DNA from: Anabaena sp. UHCC 0187
Lineage (GTDB): Bacteria; Cyanobacteriota; Cyanobacteriia; Cyanobacteriales; Nostocaceae
Reading direction: 5' to 3'
NCBI RefSeq assembly: GCF_009712035.1
Contig: NZ_VILB01000003.1
Span: 1 to 64,000, forward strand
DNA length: 64,000 nt
Shown here: piece by piece, positions 35,495 through 44,058 of the stretch
Layout of the letters: each line of letters starts with the position of its first letter
Numbering within the stretch: position 1 is the stretch's first letter
Made by a program: the position numbers and the translations under genes
Notes under the pieces: model-generated
The model's database searches: none
Seen by the model: only the letters and a program-made list of their open reading frames with translations
What the model was told of the DNA's origin: nothing

Positions 35495-35632
35495 TGGCTA
35501 TATCTAAAGCTACAGATTAGTATACAGGAAGAGGCGATATCCTCTAGTATGGGAAATTCTCTATGAGATCAAGTTGTAAAATTAACATTTTGTGCTATTG
35601 TCTAAGTAGTTTTTATAGAAATTTCATATTCA

Positions 35633-36178
35633 ATGAACATCATCCCCACCTCCATTCCAGATATCCTCCTCCTAGAACCCCAAATCTTCCAAGACTCACG
35701 GGGCTTTTTTTTGGAATCCTACAATCAAAAAATATTCACAGAAAAACTGGGAATCACAGCCAACTTCGTCCAAGATAATCACTCAAAATCTGAATATAAC
35801 GTTCTCCGAGGACTACACTACCAAATCATCCAACCTCAAGGTAAATTAGTCCGCGCCATTGTTGGTACAATCTTTGATGTAGCAGTAGACATTAGAAAAA
35901 ACTCCCCTACCTTTGGACAATGGGTAGGTTATGAACTCAGTGCTGAAAACAAACGCCAATTGTGGATACCACCAGGTTTTGCCCATGGCTTTCTTGTGCT
36001 TTCAGAAATAGCCGAAGTTATCTATAAAACTACAGATTATTATGCACCAGGAGGCGATCGCGCTATACTTTGGAATGATCCAGATTTAGCTATAGATTGG
36101 CCTTTGAAAACACCCCCAATTCTATCAGCTAAAGATAGTAACGCTCAAACCTTTAAAAACGCCGAAGTTTATGAGTAA
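35633..36178 (+). CDS. rfbC: dTDP-4-dehydrorhamnose 3,5-epimerase, 181 aa
   Basis: RmlC catalyses the third step of dTDP-L-rhamnose synthesis. The cupin signatures are present: ILLLEPQIFQDSRGFFLES, RGLHYQ with the catalytic His near residue 63, and FAHGFLVLSE near 118. The length is standard (about 180). It overlaps rfbD by 8 bp, giving the order rfbC-rfbD-rfbA. The product is cytosolic. Confidence 0.96.
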   Translation: MNIIPTSIPDILLLEPQIFQDSRGFFLESYNQKIFTEKLGITANFVQDNHSKSEYNVLRGLHYQIIQPQGKLVRAIVGTIFDVAVDIRKNSPTFGQWVGYELSAENKRQLWIPPGFAHGFLVLSEIAEVIYKTTDYYAPGGDRAILWNDPDLAIDWPLKTPPILSAKDSNAQTFKNAEVYE

Positions 36179-37058
36179 ATCCATATTACTAATAGGTAGT
36201 AACGGACAAGTTGGCACAGAATTACAAAATACCCTTTCATCTAACTATAAAGTTATTGCAGTTGCCCGTCCACAAATAGACTTAACTCAAGCTGATAACC
36301 TTCGCCAAATTATCAGAGAAACCCAACCAGAAATAATTATTAATGCTGCTGCTTATACCGCAGTAGACAAAGCTGAAAGTGAACCAAAAATAGCTCATAT
36401 TATTAATGCTATAGCCCCGCAAATTATTGCCGAAGAAAGTCAAGAACTAGGAAGTTTCTTAATTCATCTCTCCACCGATTACGTATTTAATGGTAATAAT
36501 AATTATCCCTATCGAGAAACAGATATTACCAATCCCCTGAGTGTATATGGACAGACAAAATTAGCGGGAGAAATAGCAATTCAAAAAACTTGTCCCCAAT
36601 ATATCATTTTACGCACAGCTTGGGTTTATGGAACTTATGGAAAAAGCAACTTCGTTAAAACCATGTTACGACTTGGTAAAGAAAGACCAGAAGTGAGAGT
36701 AGTTGCAGATCAAATTGGTAGTCCCACTTGGGCAAAAGATATAGCTTTGACAATTAGCCAAATTATCCCCCAATTAACATTAGAAACTGCGGGAATTTAC
36801 CACTATACAAATAGTGGAGTTGCGAGTTGGTATGACTTTGCTATAGCTATCTTTGAAGAAGCCGAGAAATTAGATTTTCCCCTGAAAATTGCAAATATTA
36901 TCCCCATTACCACCCCCGAATATCCCACACCCGCAAAACGTCCTGCTTATTCCGTCTTAGCTTGTGAGAAAATATCTAAAATATTGGGAACTAATCCTCC
37001 CCATTGGCGACAAAGATTAAGATTAATGTTAAAAAAATTACAAGAAAAATCTTTATGA
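36171..37058 (+). CDS. rfbD: dTDP-4-dehydrorhamnose reductase, 295 aa
   Basis: RmlD reduces dTDP-4-keto-rhamnose to dTDP-L-rhamnose with NAD(P)H. It shows GSNGQVGTELQ near the start, NAAAYTAVDKAESE, STDYVFNG with the catalytic Thr, and YGQTKLAGE with Tyr and Lys near residue 125. The length is normal. It overlaps rfbC by 8 bp and rfbA by 4 bp, a coupled operon. The rmlB partner is not in the window. Confidence 0.96.
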   Translation: MSKSILLIGSNGQVGTELQNTLSSNYKVIAVARPQIDLTQADNLRQIIRETQPEIIINAAAYTAVDKAESEPKIAHIINAIAPQIIAEESQELGSFLIHLSTDYVFNGNNNYPYRETDITNPLSVYGQTKLAGEIAIQKTCPQYIILRTAWVYGTYGKSNFVKTMLRLGKERPEVRVVADQIGSPTWAKDIALTISQIIPQLTLETAGIYHYTNSGVASWYDFAIAIFEEAEKLDFPLKIANIIPITTPEYPTPAKRPAYSVLACEKISKILGTNPPHWRQRLRLMLKKLQEKSL

Positions 37059-38131
37059 AAGCACTAATTTTATCTGGTGGAAAAGGGACAAGATTACGCC
37101 CTTTAACCTATACAGGAGCGAAACAACTTGTACCCGTTGCTAACAAACCTATTTTATGGTACGGCATTGAAGAAATGGCTGCTGCGGGGATTACTGATAT
37201 TGGTATTATTATCAGCCCAGAAACAGGAGAAGAAGTCAAGAATAAAACTGGAAATGGCGAAAAGTTTGGCGTTAATATCACCTATATTTTACAAGAACAA
37301 CCCGCAGGATTAGCCCAAGCTGTCCAAGTTGCCCGTCCTTTTTTAAAAGATTCACCTTTTGTCATGTATTTAGGTGATAACCTGATTCAACAAGGGGATT
37401 TAAGTTCATTTTTGGATAAATTTATCCAACAACAACCAGATGCTTTGATTCTGCTGCGGGAAGTCACAAATCCTAGTGCATTTGGTGTAGCGAAGGTAGA
37501 TGAAAAAGGCAGAGTATTACAATTAATTGAAAAGCCAAAAATTCCCCCTTCAAACTTAGCATTAGTAGGGGTTTATTTCTTTTCACCCATTATCCATGAT
37601 GCGATTTCTCTGATTAAACCTTCAGCTAGAGGAGAATTAGAAATAACTGATGCTATTCAATGTTTAATAGATCAAGAAAAGCAAGTTGTCGCTTGTAATC
37701 TTGACGGTTGGTGGTTAGATACAGGTAAAAAAGATGATTTATTAGAAGCTAACAGGCTGATTCTGGATACCTATTTGAAAAAATCAATTTTAGGCGAAGT
37801 TGATACCAAAACTCAGATTACTGGAAGAGTGCAAATTGGGGCTGAATCTAAAATCATTAACTGTACAATTCGCGGCCCTGTGGTAATTGGTAATAATTGT
37901 TATTTAGAAAACTGTTTTATTGGTCCTTATAGCAGTATTGCCGATAATTCAACACTGATAGAAACAGATTTAGAACACAGCGTAGTTTTAGAAGGTGCTA
38001 AAATCACCGGCATTCAACAACGAATTATTGATAGCCTCATTGGACAACGCGCCCAATTAAGTATTGCTCCCCGTCGCCCGAAAGCATTGCGCTTTTTAAT
38101 AGGTGATGATTCTCAAATTGAACTAACTTAA
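37055..38131 (+). CDS. rfbA: Glucose-1-phosphate thymidylyltransferase, long form, 358 aa
   Basis: This makes dTDP-glucose from glucose-1-phosphate and dTTP. The N-terminal signature LSGGKGTRLRPLTYTGAKQL is exact, and the metal Asp is in YLGDNLIQ. The real start is the ATG at 37055, overlapping the rfbD stop; an upstream-open frame adds only spurious residues. Unlike short RmlA (about 290 aa), it has an approximately 110-residue C-terminal left-handed beta-helix (from about 245: TQITGRVQIGAES, CTIRGPVVIGNNC), as in archaeal and cyanobacterial long forms. It feeds both the rhamnose and Fuc4NAc branches. Confidence 0.93.
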   Translation: MKALILSGGKGTRLRPLTYTGAKQLVPVANKPILWYGIEEMAAAGITDIGIIISPETGEEVKNKTGNGEKFGVNITYILQEQPAGLAQAVQVARPFLKDSPFVMYLGDNLIQQGDLSSFLDKFIQQQPDALILLREVTNPSAFGVAKVDEKGRVLQLIEKPKIPPSNLALVGVYFFSPIIHDAISLIKPSARGELEITDAIQCLIDQEKQVVACNLDGWWLDTGKKDDLLEANRLILDTYLKKSILGEVDTKTQITGRVQIGAESKIINCTIRGPVVIGNNCYLENCFIGPYSSIADNSTLIETDLEHSVVLEGAKITGIQQRIIDSLIGQRAQLSIAPRRPKALRFLIGDDSQIELT

Positions 38132-38132
38132 A

Positions 38133-38178
38133 AATAGGGAATAGGTAATAGGGAATAAATTACTTATTACCCCCTATA
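38133..38178. terminator. Possible bidirectional terminator hairpin
   Basis: An imperfect long stem forms between AAATAGGG..GGTAATA and TATTACC..CCCTATATTT in the gap between rfbA (+) and pyk (-). The sequence around it is very AT-rich. No clean T run follows directly. Confidence 0.4.
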
Positions 38179-38242
38179 TTTGAAAATATAAAAACTAAAA
38201 ATTAATTATTTTTTTAATTTTTAATTCTTAATTTTTAATTGT

Positions 38243-40012
38243 TTAAGTTCCCACAGCACCAGAATAAATTAAACCCCGCTGCATATCCAAAGTCAAAATC
38301 GCACCATCCTTAATTACCTGTGTTGCTTCCTTCACACCCACAATTACTGGTACACCAAGACGTAAACCAATAACTGCCGCGTGACTTGTGAGACTTTCAT
38401 CTTCAGTAATAATCCCTCCGGCTTTGCGAATTGCTTCCACAAAATCAACACCAGTGCGGGATGCCACCAAAATATCACCAGGGTTAAAATTACTGGCATC
38501 CATAGCATTATTAACTACCCTAGCGCGGCCACTCACAGAACCTTGACCTAGACCAATTCCCTGTCCTAGTATCGCAGTCACCACTTCGACCTTAATCAAG
38601 TCTGTTGACCCAGAAACGCCCTGAAGTGTACCAGCAGTCATTACCACCAAATCACCTTCAGTTAAGAGGTTTTTTTCCTGAGCAACATTGATAGCCGCTT
38701 GGAATGTCTGACCAGCAGAAGGTAGTTCTAGTACCAACAGCGGTCTAACTCCCCATACCATCTGTAACTGTCGCGCCACGTTGACATGAGGTGTAATGGC
38801 TAAAATTGGCGTTTTGGGGCGGAACTTAGAAACATTGCGGGCTGTAGCCCCGGTTTGTGTCAAGGTCATAATTGCCGCTGCGCCCAAATTTTCCGCAATT
38901 TGACCAACTGCTTGGCTAATCGCATTGGGAATAGAACGCCTCTTATCTCGTGACAAACGGGAGTTGGCGTTAAGGGTTTCCTCTTGTTCAATACGTTCAG
39001 CAATTCTCGCCATAGTAGCTACAGCTTCCACTGGAAAACTACCAACAGCGGTTTCATTGGAAAGCATAACCGCGTCTGTACCGTCTAAAATCGCGTTGGC
39101 AACATCAGATACTTCCGCACGGGTGGGACGGGGGTTGCTGACCATGCTATCGAGCATTTGGGTCGCGGTAATGATGGGAATACCCAAACGGTTGGCTGTA
39201 GCAATGAGCCGTTTTTGCAGTACAGGTACGTCTTCGGCGGGTAATTCTACCCCTAAATCACCTCTAGCAACCATTACGCCGTCACACAAAGACAAAATTG
39301 CTTCCATTTGTTCAATGGCTTCGTGTTTTTCGATTTTGGCAACCACAGGGACATTTTTACCGGTGCTGGAAATTAGTTCTTTAATTTCGATAATGTCCTG
39401 GGGATTGCGAACAAAGGAAAGTGCTACCCAGTCCACACCTTGGTCTAGACCGAACATCAGATCCTCGCGGTCTTTGTCGGTCATGGCTTTAATGGATAAG
39501 TAAACTCCCGGAAAATTAACACCTTTGTTGTTGGAAAGTTTACCGGGAACTGTAACCCGACAATGTAAATCACCTTTTTCGTGGTTAATTTCCTCCACTA
39601 CCATTTCGACTTTGCCATCATCGAGGAGGATATTTGAACCGACAGGGACTTCATCTGCTAAGTAATCGTAGGTAACGCAGCTTATTTCCTGTGTTCCTTC
39701 GATGAGGCGATTTGTTAACGTGAAGCGATCGCCTTTTGCTAGAATTATAGAGCCAGTTTCAAACCGCCCCAAGCGAATTTTTGGACCTTGTAAGTCTTGC
39801 AAAATTGCGACTGGTCTATTCAGTTCAAAAGCGGTTTGCCGAATTAACCGAATACTACGCTGATGGTCAGCATGAGTTCCGTGGGAGAAGTTTAGCCGTA
39901 GGGTTGTTGCACCCGCTTCAATAATCGCTTTCAGCATTTCTGGGCTGCTGGTAGCAGGTCCAATAGTAGCAACAATTTTAGTTCGGCGCTGAGAATCTCT
40001 TAATTGCGTCAT
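38243..40012 (-). CDS. pyk: Pyruvate kinase with C-terminal phosphohistidine-like domain, 589 aa
   Basis: This glycolytic enzyme converts phosphoenolpyruvate and ADP to pyruvate and ATP. The N-terminal KIVATIGPATSSPEML and LNFSHGTHADH are typical, as is the catalytic region VPVVAKIEKHEA with MVARGDLGVEL (about residues 225-260). The normal enzyme ends near residue 475. The extra C-terminal domain carries TEDESLTSHAAVIGLRLGVPVIVG, the phosphohistidine-swivel motif of PEP-utilising enzymes, as in Bacillus and cyanobacterial long forms. It is monocistronic and convergent with rfbA. HIP1 sites are present. Confidence 0.97.
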   Translation of the reverse strand: MTQLRDSQRRTKIVATIGPATSSPEMLKAIIEAGATTLRLNFSHGTHADHQRSIRLIRQTAFELNRPVAILQDLQGPKIRLGRFETGSIILAKGDRFTLTNRLIEGTQEISCVTYDYLADEVPVGSNILLDDGKVEMVVEEINHEKGDLHCRVTVPGKLSNNKGVNFPGVYLSIKAMTDKDREDLMFGLDQGVDWVALSFVRNPQDIIEIKELISSTGKNVPVVAKIEKHEAIEQMEAILSLCDGVMVARGDLGVELPAEDVPVLQKRLIATANRLGIPIITATQMLDSMVSNPRPTRAEVSDVANAILDGTDAVMLSNETAVGSFPVEAVATMARIAERIEQEETLNANSRLSRDKRRSIPNAISQAVGQIAENLGAAAIMTLTQTGATARNVSKFRPKTPILAITPHVNVARQLQMVWGVRPLLVLELPSAGQTFQAAINVAQEKNLLTEGDLVVMTAGTLQGVSGSTDLIKVEVVTAILGQGIGLGQGSVSGRARVVNNAMDASNFNPGDILVASRTGVDFVEAIRKAGGIITEDESLTSHAAVIGLRLGVPVIVGVKEATQVIKDGAILTLDMQRGLIYSGAVGT

Positions 40013-40437
40013 GGGCTGGGTTCAAGATTTTTGGGATCTACCTGGGAATTAATCGTAAATGTTTTGTCATACCATTTGAGATTTGAGATTTTGGATGATG
40101 AAAGACTGACGGTATCAGCAAATCATTTTTCCATTGATCGCCATCATGAAAGCAAATGGGTATGAATTAAACGAACTCTCTTTTTCAGTCACTGCTATAT
40201 CAATGTTATAAACAGTTAGAGAGGTAATTATGGTATAGATTTGATATCGTACACTAATCTGATCGGCAACCTGCTTCTGGGGAAGTTTTTTATTTACAGT
40301 GCTGGTTTAGCCAAGAATCATAACCTCATTTATTGATTCTTCAGCAGGACTGTGGATAAATCTTGCTTTACACAACTTTACTCTTAACTAAGATTAATAG
40401 TATGATCCGTAAAGATTGATTATTAAAGGAGTTAAGA
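40013..40437. other. Gene-free region between divergent pyk and crtR
   Basis: This 425-bp gap must hold the promoters of both genes. I see no convincing gene or RNA. A short frame of 21 codons at about 40146 is probably chance. AT-rich segments just before 40410 could hold the crtR promoter, but no clear -35/-10 pair stands out. Confidence 0.5.
40425..40431 (+). promoter_or_regulatory. Strong ribosome-binding site of crtR
   Basis: AAAGGAG lies six bases before the ATG at 40438 and fixes that start. It is one of the few near-consensus Shine-Dalgarno sequences in the window. Confidence 0.75.
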
Positions 40438-41328
40438 ATGCTCACGTCGGAGGCACAAAAGCCACTGACAATTCCCCCCAAAGAACTTTTATCACCTCCT
40501 GGTGATTTTAACCCCACGCTATTGATGTTTTTAGTCGTAGTGATGATGTTGGTTTTGTCTAACTTTGGGTATTGGCTTTGGGAATGGCCGCATTGGTTGT
40601 GTTTTAGTGTCAATACTCTAGCACTACATTGTTCAGGAACGGTGATTCATGATGCTTGTCACCAATCCGCCCATCGCAATCGAATTGTTAACGCTATCTT
40701 AGGGCATTGTAGCGCCTTAATCCTAGTTTTTGCTTTTCCAGTATTTACACGAGTACATTTACAGCATCATGGTAATGTCAATCACCCCAAAGACGACCCA
40801 GATCATTATGTTTCTACAGGTGGTCCGCTATGGTTAATTGCGGTGAGATTTTTGTACCATGAAGTATTTTTCTTTCAAAGACGGTTATGGCGGAATTATG
40901 AACTACTAGAATGGTTTATTAGTCGCCTAATTGTCATTACTATTGTTTATATTTCTGTCCAATATCATTTTTTGGGCTATATTCTTAATTTTTGGTTTAT
41001 TCCCGCTTTTTTGATCGGAATAACTTTGGGGTTCTTTTTTGATTATTTACCCCACCGTCCTTTTGTGGAACGCAGTCGCTGGAAAAATGCCCGTGTCTAT
41101 CCTGGTAAGGTTCTCAATATTCTGATTTTGGGGCAGAATTACCATTTAATTCATCATCTTTGGCCTTCGATTCCTTGGTATAATTACCAGCCAGCTTATT
41201 ATTTGATGAAGCCGTTATTGGATGAAAAGGGTAGTCCGCAAACTTCGGGGTTATTGCAGAAGAAGGACTTTTTTGAATTTGTCTATGATGTTTTCATAGG
41301 TATTCATTTTCATCATAATCATGATTGA
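40438..41328 (+). CDS. crtR: Beta-carotene hydroxylase CrtR, 296 aa
   Basis: This membrane di-iron enzyme of the fatty-acid-desaturase/hydroxylase superfamily hydroxylates beta-ionone rings to give zeaxanthin and related xanthophylls. The three histidine boxes are visible: HDACHQSAHR near residue 71, HLQHHGNVNHP near 104, and YHLIHHLWPS near 238. There are about four membrane segments. The length fits cyanobacterial CrtR (about 300) and not the bacterial CrtZ type (about 170). The preceding RBS is strong. A GC-rich hairpin lies 30 bp after the stop. Confidence 0.93.
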   Translation: MLTSEAQKPLTIPPKELLSPPGDFNPTLLMFLVVVMMLVLSNFGYWLWEWPHWLCFSVNTLALHCSGTVIHDACHQSAHRNRIVNAILGHCSALILVFAFPVFTRVHLQHHGNVNHPKDDPDHYVSTGGPLWLIAVRFLYHEVFFFQRRLWRNYELLEWFISRLIVITIVYISVQYHFLGYILNFWFIPAFLIGITLGFFFDYLPHRPFVERSRWKNARVYPGKVLNILILGQNYHLIHHLWPSIPWYNYQPAYYLMKPLLDEKGSPQTSGLLQKKDFFEFVYDVFIGIHFHHNHD

Positions 41329-41358
41329 TGTGGTTTTCTACATCTGAAGTTGTAATTT

Positions 41359-41379
41359 GGGCGGGCAAGATGCCCACCC
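41359..41379. repeat. GC-rich palindrome with AGA loop
   Basis: A 9-bp stem with one mismatch (GGGCGGGCA / TGCCCACCC) encloses the loop AGA. It lies between convergent genes and may double as a terminator for crtR. It has the same design as the element inside zds. Confidence 0.75.
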
Positions 41380-41424
41380 CACAATATTTATTCAAGCTGC
41401 CTTTTTTTCCAATAATTATTGGCT

Positions 41425-41667
41425 TCACGAATACTTCTCTCGCAACTTAGAAAATACTTGATTCGATGATTCACCAATAGCTTTTCCGCTCAGGATTTCG
41501 TCTAGTCTTCTAGTTAATTCTGTATCCCAAGCAACCTCTACATCATCATCTATACTTTCTTCTAGAGAATGAATTAAAAAATAGGCAAGTTCTGCCCGAT
41601 CTTTTATGGAGAGTTGAGAGAGTTCAATTTTGAGTTTTTCTGCAATTTCAGTCATGTTTTGTAACAT
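41425..41667 (-). CDS. Orphan addiction-module antitoxin (Unstab_antitox type), 80 aa
   Basis: The first half reads IAEKLKIELSQLSIKDRAELAYFLIHSLE and the second VEVAWDTELTRRLDEILSGKA. This is the well-known RelE-partner antitoxin family seen throughout cyanobacteria. Such antitoxins normally sit just before a RelE/ParE toxin; none follows, because the downstream bases run into the crtR terminator region. A 17-codon alternative frame after the stop (about 41376-41426) ends IREANNYWKKRQLE and could reflect a frameshifted tail. The gene is either an orphan antitoxin or the remnant of a pair. Confidence 0.8.
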   Translation of the reverse strand: MLQNMTEIAEKLKIELSQLSIKDRAELAYFLIHSLEESIDDDVEVAWDTELTRRLDEILSGKAIGESSNQVFSKLREKYS

Positions 41668-41683
41668 CTCCTAGATAGTCATA

Positions 41684-42601
41684 CTACGAAGAAACAAACA
41701 GAATATGTCCTGTTATTAATTCTTTTATTTCTGCTGGTTTCTCAAAAGATATTATTTTAAAGTGCAAATCATCCCACTCTTTGCTATACGTATTTTTGAA
41801 CTCACTTGCCAATGTATTCCTCTGTTGAATAAACCAATTCTCAAGTTCTCGAACTCTGCTTATTATCTTATCTGCATCTTCTCGATCTTTAACACTAGTT
41901 CCGTCAGTTCTCTTTTTGTTATAGGTTCCAGCCGTTGTGTTTCCTCCACCCATAGGAAACAGTATACGACCACCAGGAGTTTGAGATATAGTAACTAATC
42001 CAGCTTTCCGAAAGATTCCAATATCGTTATCAGAAGGGTTGTAATCAATTTCATCAATACCCCGTACAGTATGTGGATCTAGGAGTTCCTCCCAGTTTTC
42101 TTCAATAATCCTGAGTAAATCTTGATTTATAAAACCCCCTGTATGTGGATGAACATCAATTAGATACATCGTTTCTGAATTGGGAGCAAGAATAGCAAAT
42201 AAAAGTTCATTAGTGCGTTGTATAAATCCATAACGTCTGGGATCAGGATCAAGAGTAGTACCCAAATGAAAATGAAAAAATCCCCAGTCAGAAAACATCG
42301 TATCGTTGTAGTCTGGATTATTTATCCGGGTACTAATATGAGGTTTTAAATCTTGTCCAGACTCAGCCTTTTCAATGAATTGTTGTAAGCCATTATGAAT
42401 TTCTTCTGATAAAGACTTGCTAATTAAATCTTTAGATTGTTTAATATTCCAACAGATAACTGGTGGCATTCTCCGTATAAGGTTCAGATATCGTATCAAA
42501 AGAGTATCCAAATCCTCTCCTGGTGTTGGGAGGGGTCCCAGGTTGGAAAGTCTCCGTATAATAATTTCTTGAAGATCAGCCATGAAGTTAATAGATGCCA
42601 T
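41684..42601 (-). CDS. Unrecognised 305-aa protein
   Basis: I do not recognise the family. The protein is soluble and starts either at 42601 or at an internal Met six codons later (MADLQEIIIRRLSNL). It contains two His-rich segments in its centre (DWGFFHFHLGTT near residue 105 and DVHPHTGGF near 148) that could bind metal. A Gly-rich MGGGNTTAG near 215 follows. The C-terminus is helical and charged. It lies in an accessory patch with toxin-antitoxin genes and faces the same way, 16 bp upstream of the antitoxin start. A defence or toxin role is possible but unproven. Confidence 0.6.
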   Translation of the reverse strand: MASINFMADLQEIIIRRLSNLGPLPTPGEDLDTLLIRYLNLIRRMPPVICWNIKQSKDLISKSLSEEIHNGLQQFIEKAESGQDLKPHISTRINNPDYNDTMFSDWGFFHFHLGTTLDPDPRRYGFIQRTNELLFAILAPNSETMYLIDVHPHTGGFINQDLLRIIEENWEELLDPHTVRGIDEIDYNPSDNDIGIFRKAGLVTISQTPGGRILFPMGGGNTTAGTYNKKRTDGTSVKDREDADKIISRVRELENWFIQQRNTLASEFKNTYSKEWDDLHFKIISFEKPAEIKELITGHILFVSS

Positions 42602-42662
42602 AATCCCCGATTTTTTCGAGTTAAATAGTTATTTTCTATATTTTACTTTGTTAATTGTAACT

Positions 42663-42742
42663 TCAAATATCCGTCCCTAAACTCTGCGCGTAAATCACTT
42701 CAATATTGCTACCAAAATCCAATTTATCTAAGGATTCTGTAA
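42663..42742 (-). pseudogene. Truncated duplicate of the 3' end of the gene at 45441-45728
   Basis: These 80 bases match 45441-45520 at 75 positions, including the TGA stop codon. The reading frame is intact over 25 codons (TESLDKLDFGSNIEV and on), but no 5' part of the gene is present. Confidence 0.85.
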
Positions 42743-42868
42743 CCAAGGATCGCCCGATTTTATATTTCAGGCAACCACATTGGGTATAATATATTAAGCA
42801 TTGACTTGGTATTATGCAGTAATTATACGCAATAATATGATTTAATCAACCCAAAAATTAGGTCAGAA

Positions 42869-42891
42869 AACCCAACCAGCATTGTTGGGTT
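42869..42891 (-). terminator. Terminator hairpin downstream of the HicB-like gene
   Basis: An 8-bp perfect stem (AACCCAAC / GTTGGGTT) has a 7-base loop. On the minus strand it is followed by TTTCTG, on the plus strand by ATTTTATTT, so it could work both ways. Confidence 0.6.
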
Positions 42892-42910
42892 ATTTTATTT
42901 CAATTCTTCC

Positions 42911-43132
42911 CTATGCTGCATTACAAACTGTTGCTTCTGGAAGTGCATCACCCGCAGATTCATAAGCAATAATGAGAGAGTCTAAGGCTTCTATTCCATT
43001 CGTTACTGCTAACTCGTAAGTATCTCCATGAGTGCGCCATTTTTGTCCTGGAAAATCCGGAAATCCTACTAAGAAGCAATTATCTTCCTCAGACCACTGG
43101 ATAATCATTTGGTACTTGAGTTTACTTATCAT
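42911..43132 (-). CDS. HicB-like antitoxin domain protein, 73 aa
   Basis: The sequence MIIQWSEEDNCFLVGFPDFPG, then HGDTYELAVTNGIEALDSLI, is the HicB partial RNase H-like fold. In complete systems a small HicA toxin gene is adjacent. Here 64 bp separate it from the upstream 238-aa gene and no HicA frame (about 60-80 aa, with GSH motif) is visible. It is therefore an orphan HicB-like protein. A C-terminal DNA-binding domain is missing, as in the short HicB subgroup. Confidence 0.82.
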   Translation of the reverse strand: MISKLKYQMIIQWSEEDNCFLVGFPDFPGQKWRTHGDTYELAVTNGIEALDSLIIAYESAGDALPEATVCNAA

Positions 43133-43196
43133 TCAAAAAATGCCTAGTCTAAATTTTTGAGACTGCACTTGCACTAGATGATATCGTCTAGCATTA

Positions 43197-43913
43197 TTAT
43201 GCTTGATTTTCCAAATTTGCAAGTTTGTAACTCAAAATTTCGGCAGATTTTTCCATCATTTGTACCCGAAGATCACAAGATTTCCAATCAGTCCATTTCT
43301 CATCCTTAATTTTGATAGTAGTATCTTCTTTAACACCAAAGACTAAGCCCTCTTCCGCAAATGCTAGGGCCTTTGATTCTTGTCCATCTCCCAAATGATA
43401 ATCACAAAGAACATGATTATCATTCCAAATGAAGTTTCTCTTTTCTAAATCTTCACGTTCCCAGCTTAACTTCGCCTTTTTCTCTACTTGCGCTTTGTAA
43501 TGCCTAGCAGTAAAATCAATTATGTCGAATTTTTCTTTGCCATCTTTTATTGATACAGGTCCAACAATCCAACAATGGTAGTCGTTTATATTGTTATCAA
43601 TGTCCCCACTATAACGAAGCCATGCTAATTGCTGAGTTTTATCCTTATAAGGCCTTAGTGCAAAAAATCCTGCTTTCAGAGTATAATCAGATTCTGTATC
43701 ATTAAATCTTTGCTGATAAAATTTTTTACAAACTTCAACACCTAAAGCAGCGTAGTAAAAACATGATCCTTCCAAGTTATCTGTATAACCTGCATAACCA
43801 GAGTCTTCAAGTCCTTTGAGTTCATCACGAAACTCGCATAACGTTTCATGGACAGTTTCAGCAATTGCCTTTTTTTCTGGACAGCTAATTACCTGATTGT
43901 TTAAGTGTGTCAT
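43197..43913 (-). CDS. Unrecognised 238-aa protein with a Cys-His-Asp triad pattern
   Basis: No family was recognised. Three conserved-looking points suggest a papain/transglutaminase-like fold: Cys51 at the start of a helix (EGSCFYYAALGVEVC), His113 at the start of a strand (DYHCWIVGP) and Asp133 in the following strand (FDIIDFTARHY). This order and spacing (C, then H, then D) is the typical triad arrangement. There is no signal peptide or membrane segment. The gene stands alone between the AbiE pair and the HicB-like gene, all facing the same way. A cysteine protease or peptide-modifying activity is my inference. Confidence 0.6.
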   Translation of the reverse strand: MTHLNNQVISCPEKKAIAETVHETLCEFRDELKGLEDSGYAGYTDNLEGSCFYYAALGVEVCKKFYQQRFNDTESDYTLKAGFFALRPYKDKTQQLAWLRYSGDIDNNINDYHCWIVGPVSIKDGKEKFDIIDFTARHYKAQVEKKAKLSWEREDLEKRNFIWNDNHVLCDYHLGDGQESKALAFAEEGLVFGVKEDTTIKIKDEKWTDWKSCDLRVQMMEKSAEILSYKLANLENQA

Positions 43914-44058
43914 TTTTCAAGATTAATAAAGAACAAGTGCGAGCGCCCAATTTTGTAGTTTAGGCACAGGCTGTTAAATATACAAATTATATTGCTATTG
44001 ATATACAGTAATATTACATAATAATAATTTTCAAAAAAATCAATGTGATTTAGGGATA

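Noticed and set aside
38925-39503. 192-codon + strand frame opposite pyruvate kinase
   Set aside because: Antisense shadow of a strongly conserved enzyme; Ser/Thr/Ile-rich with no domain.
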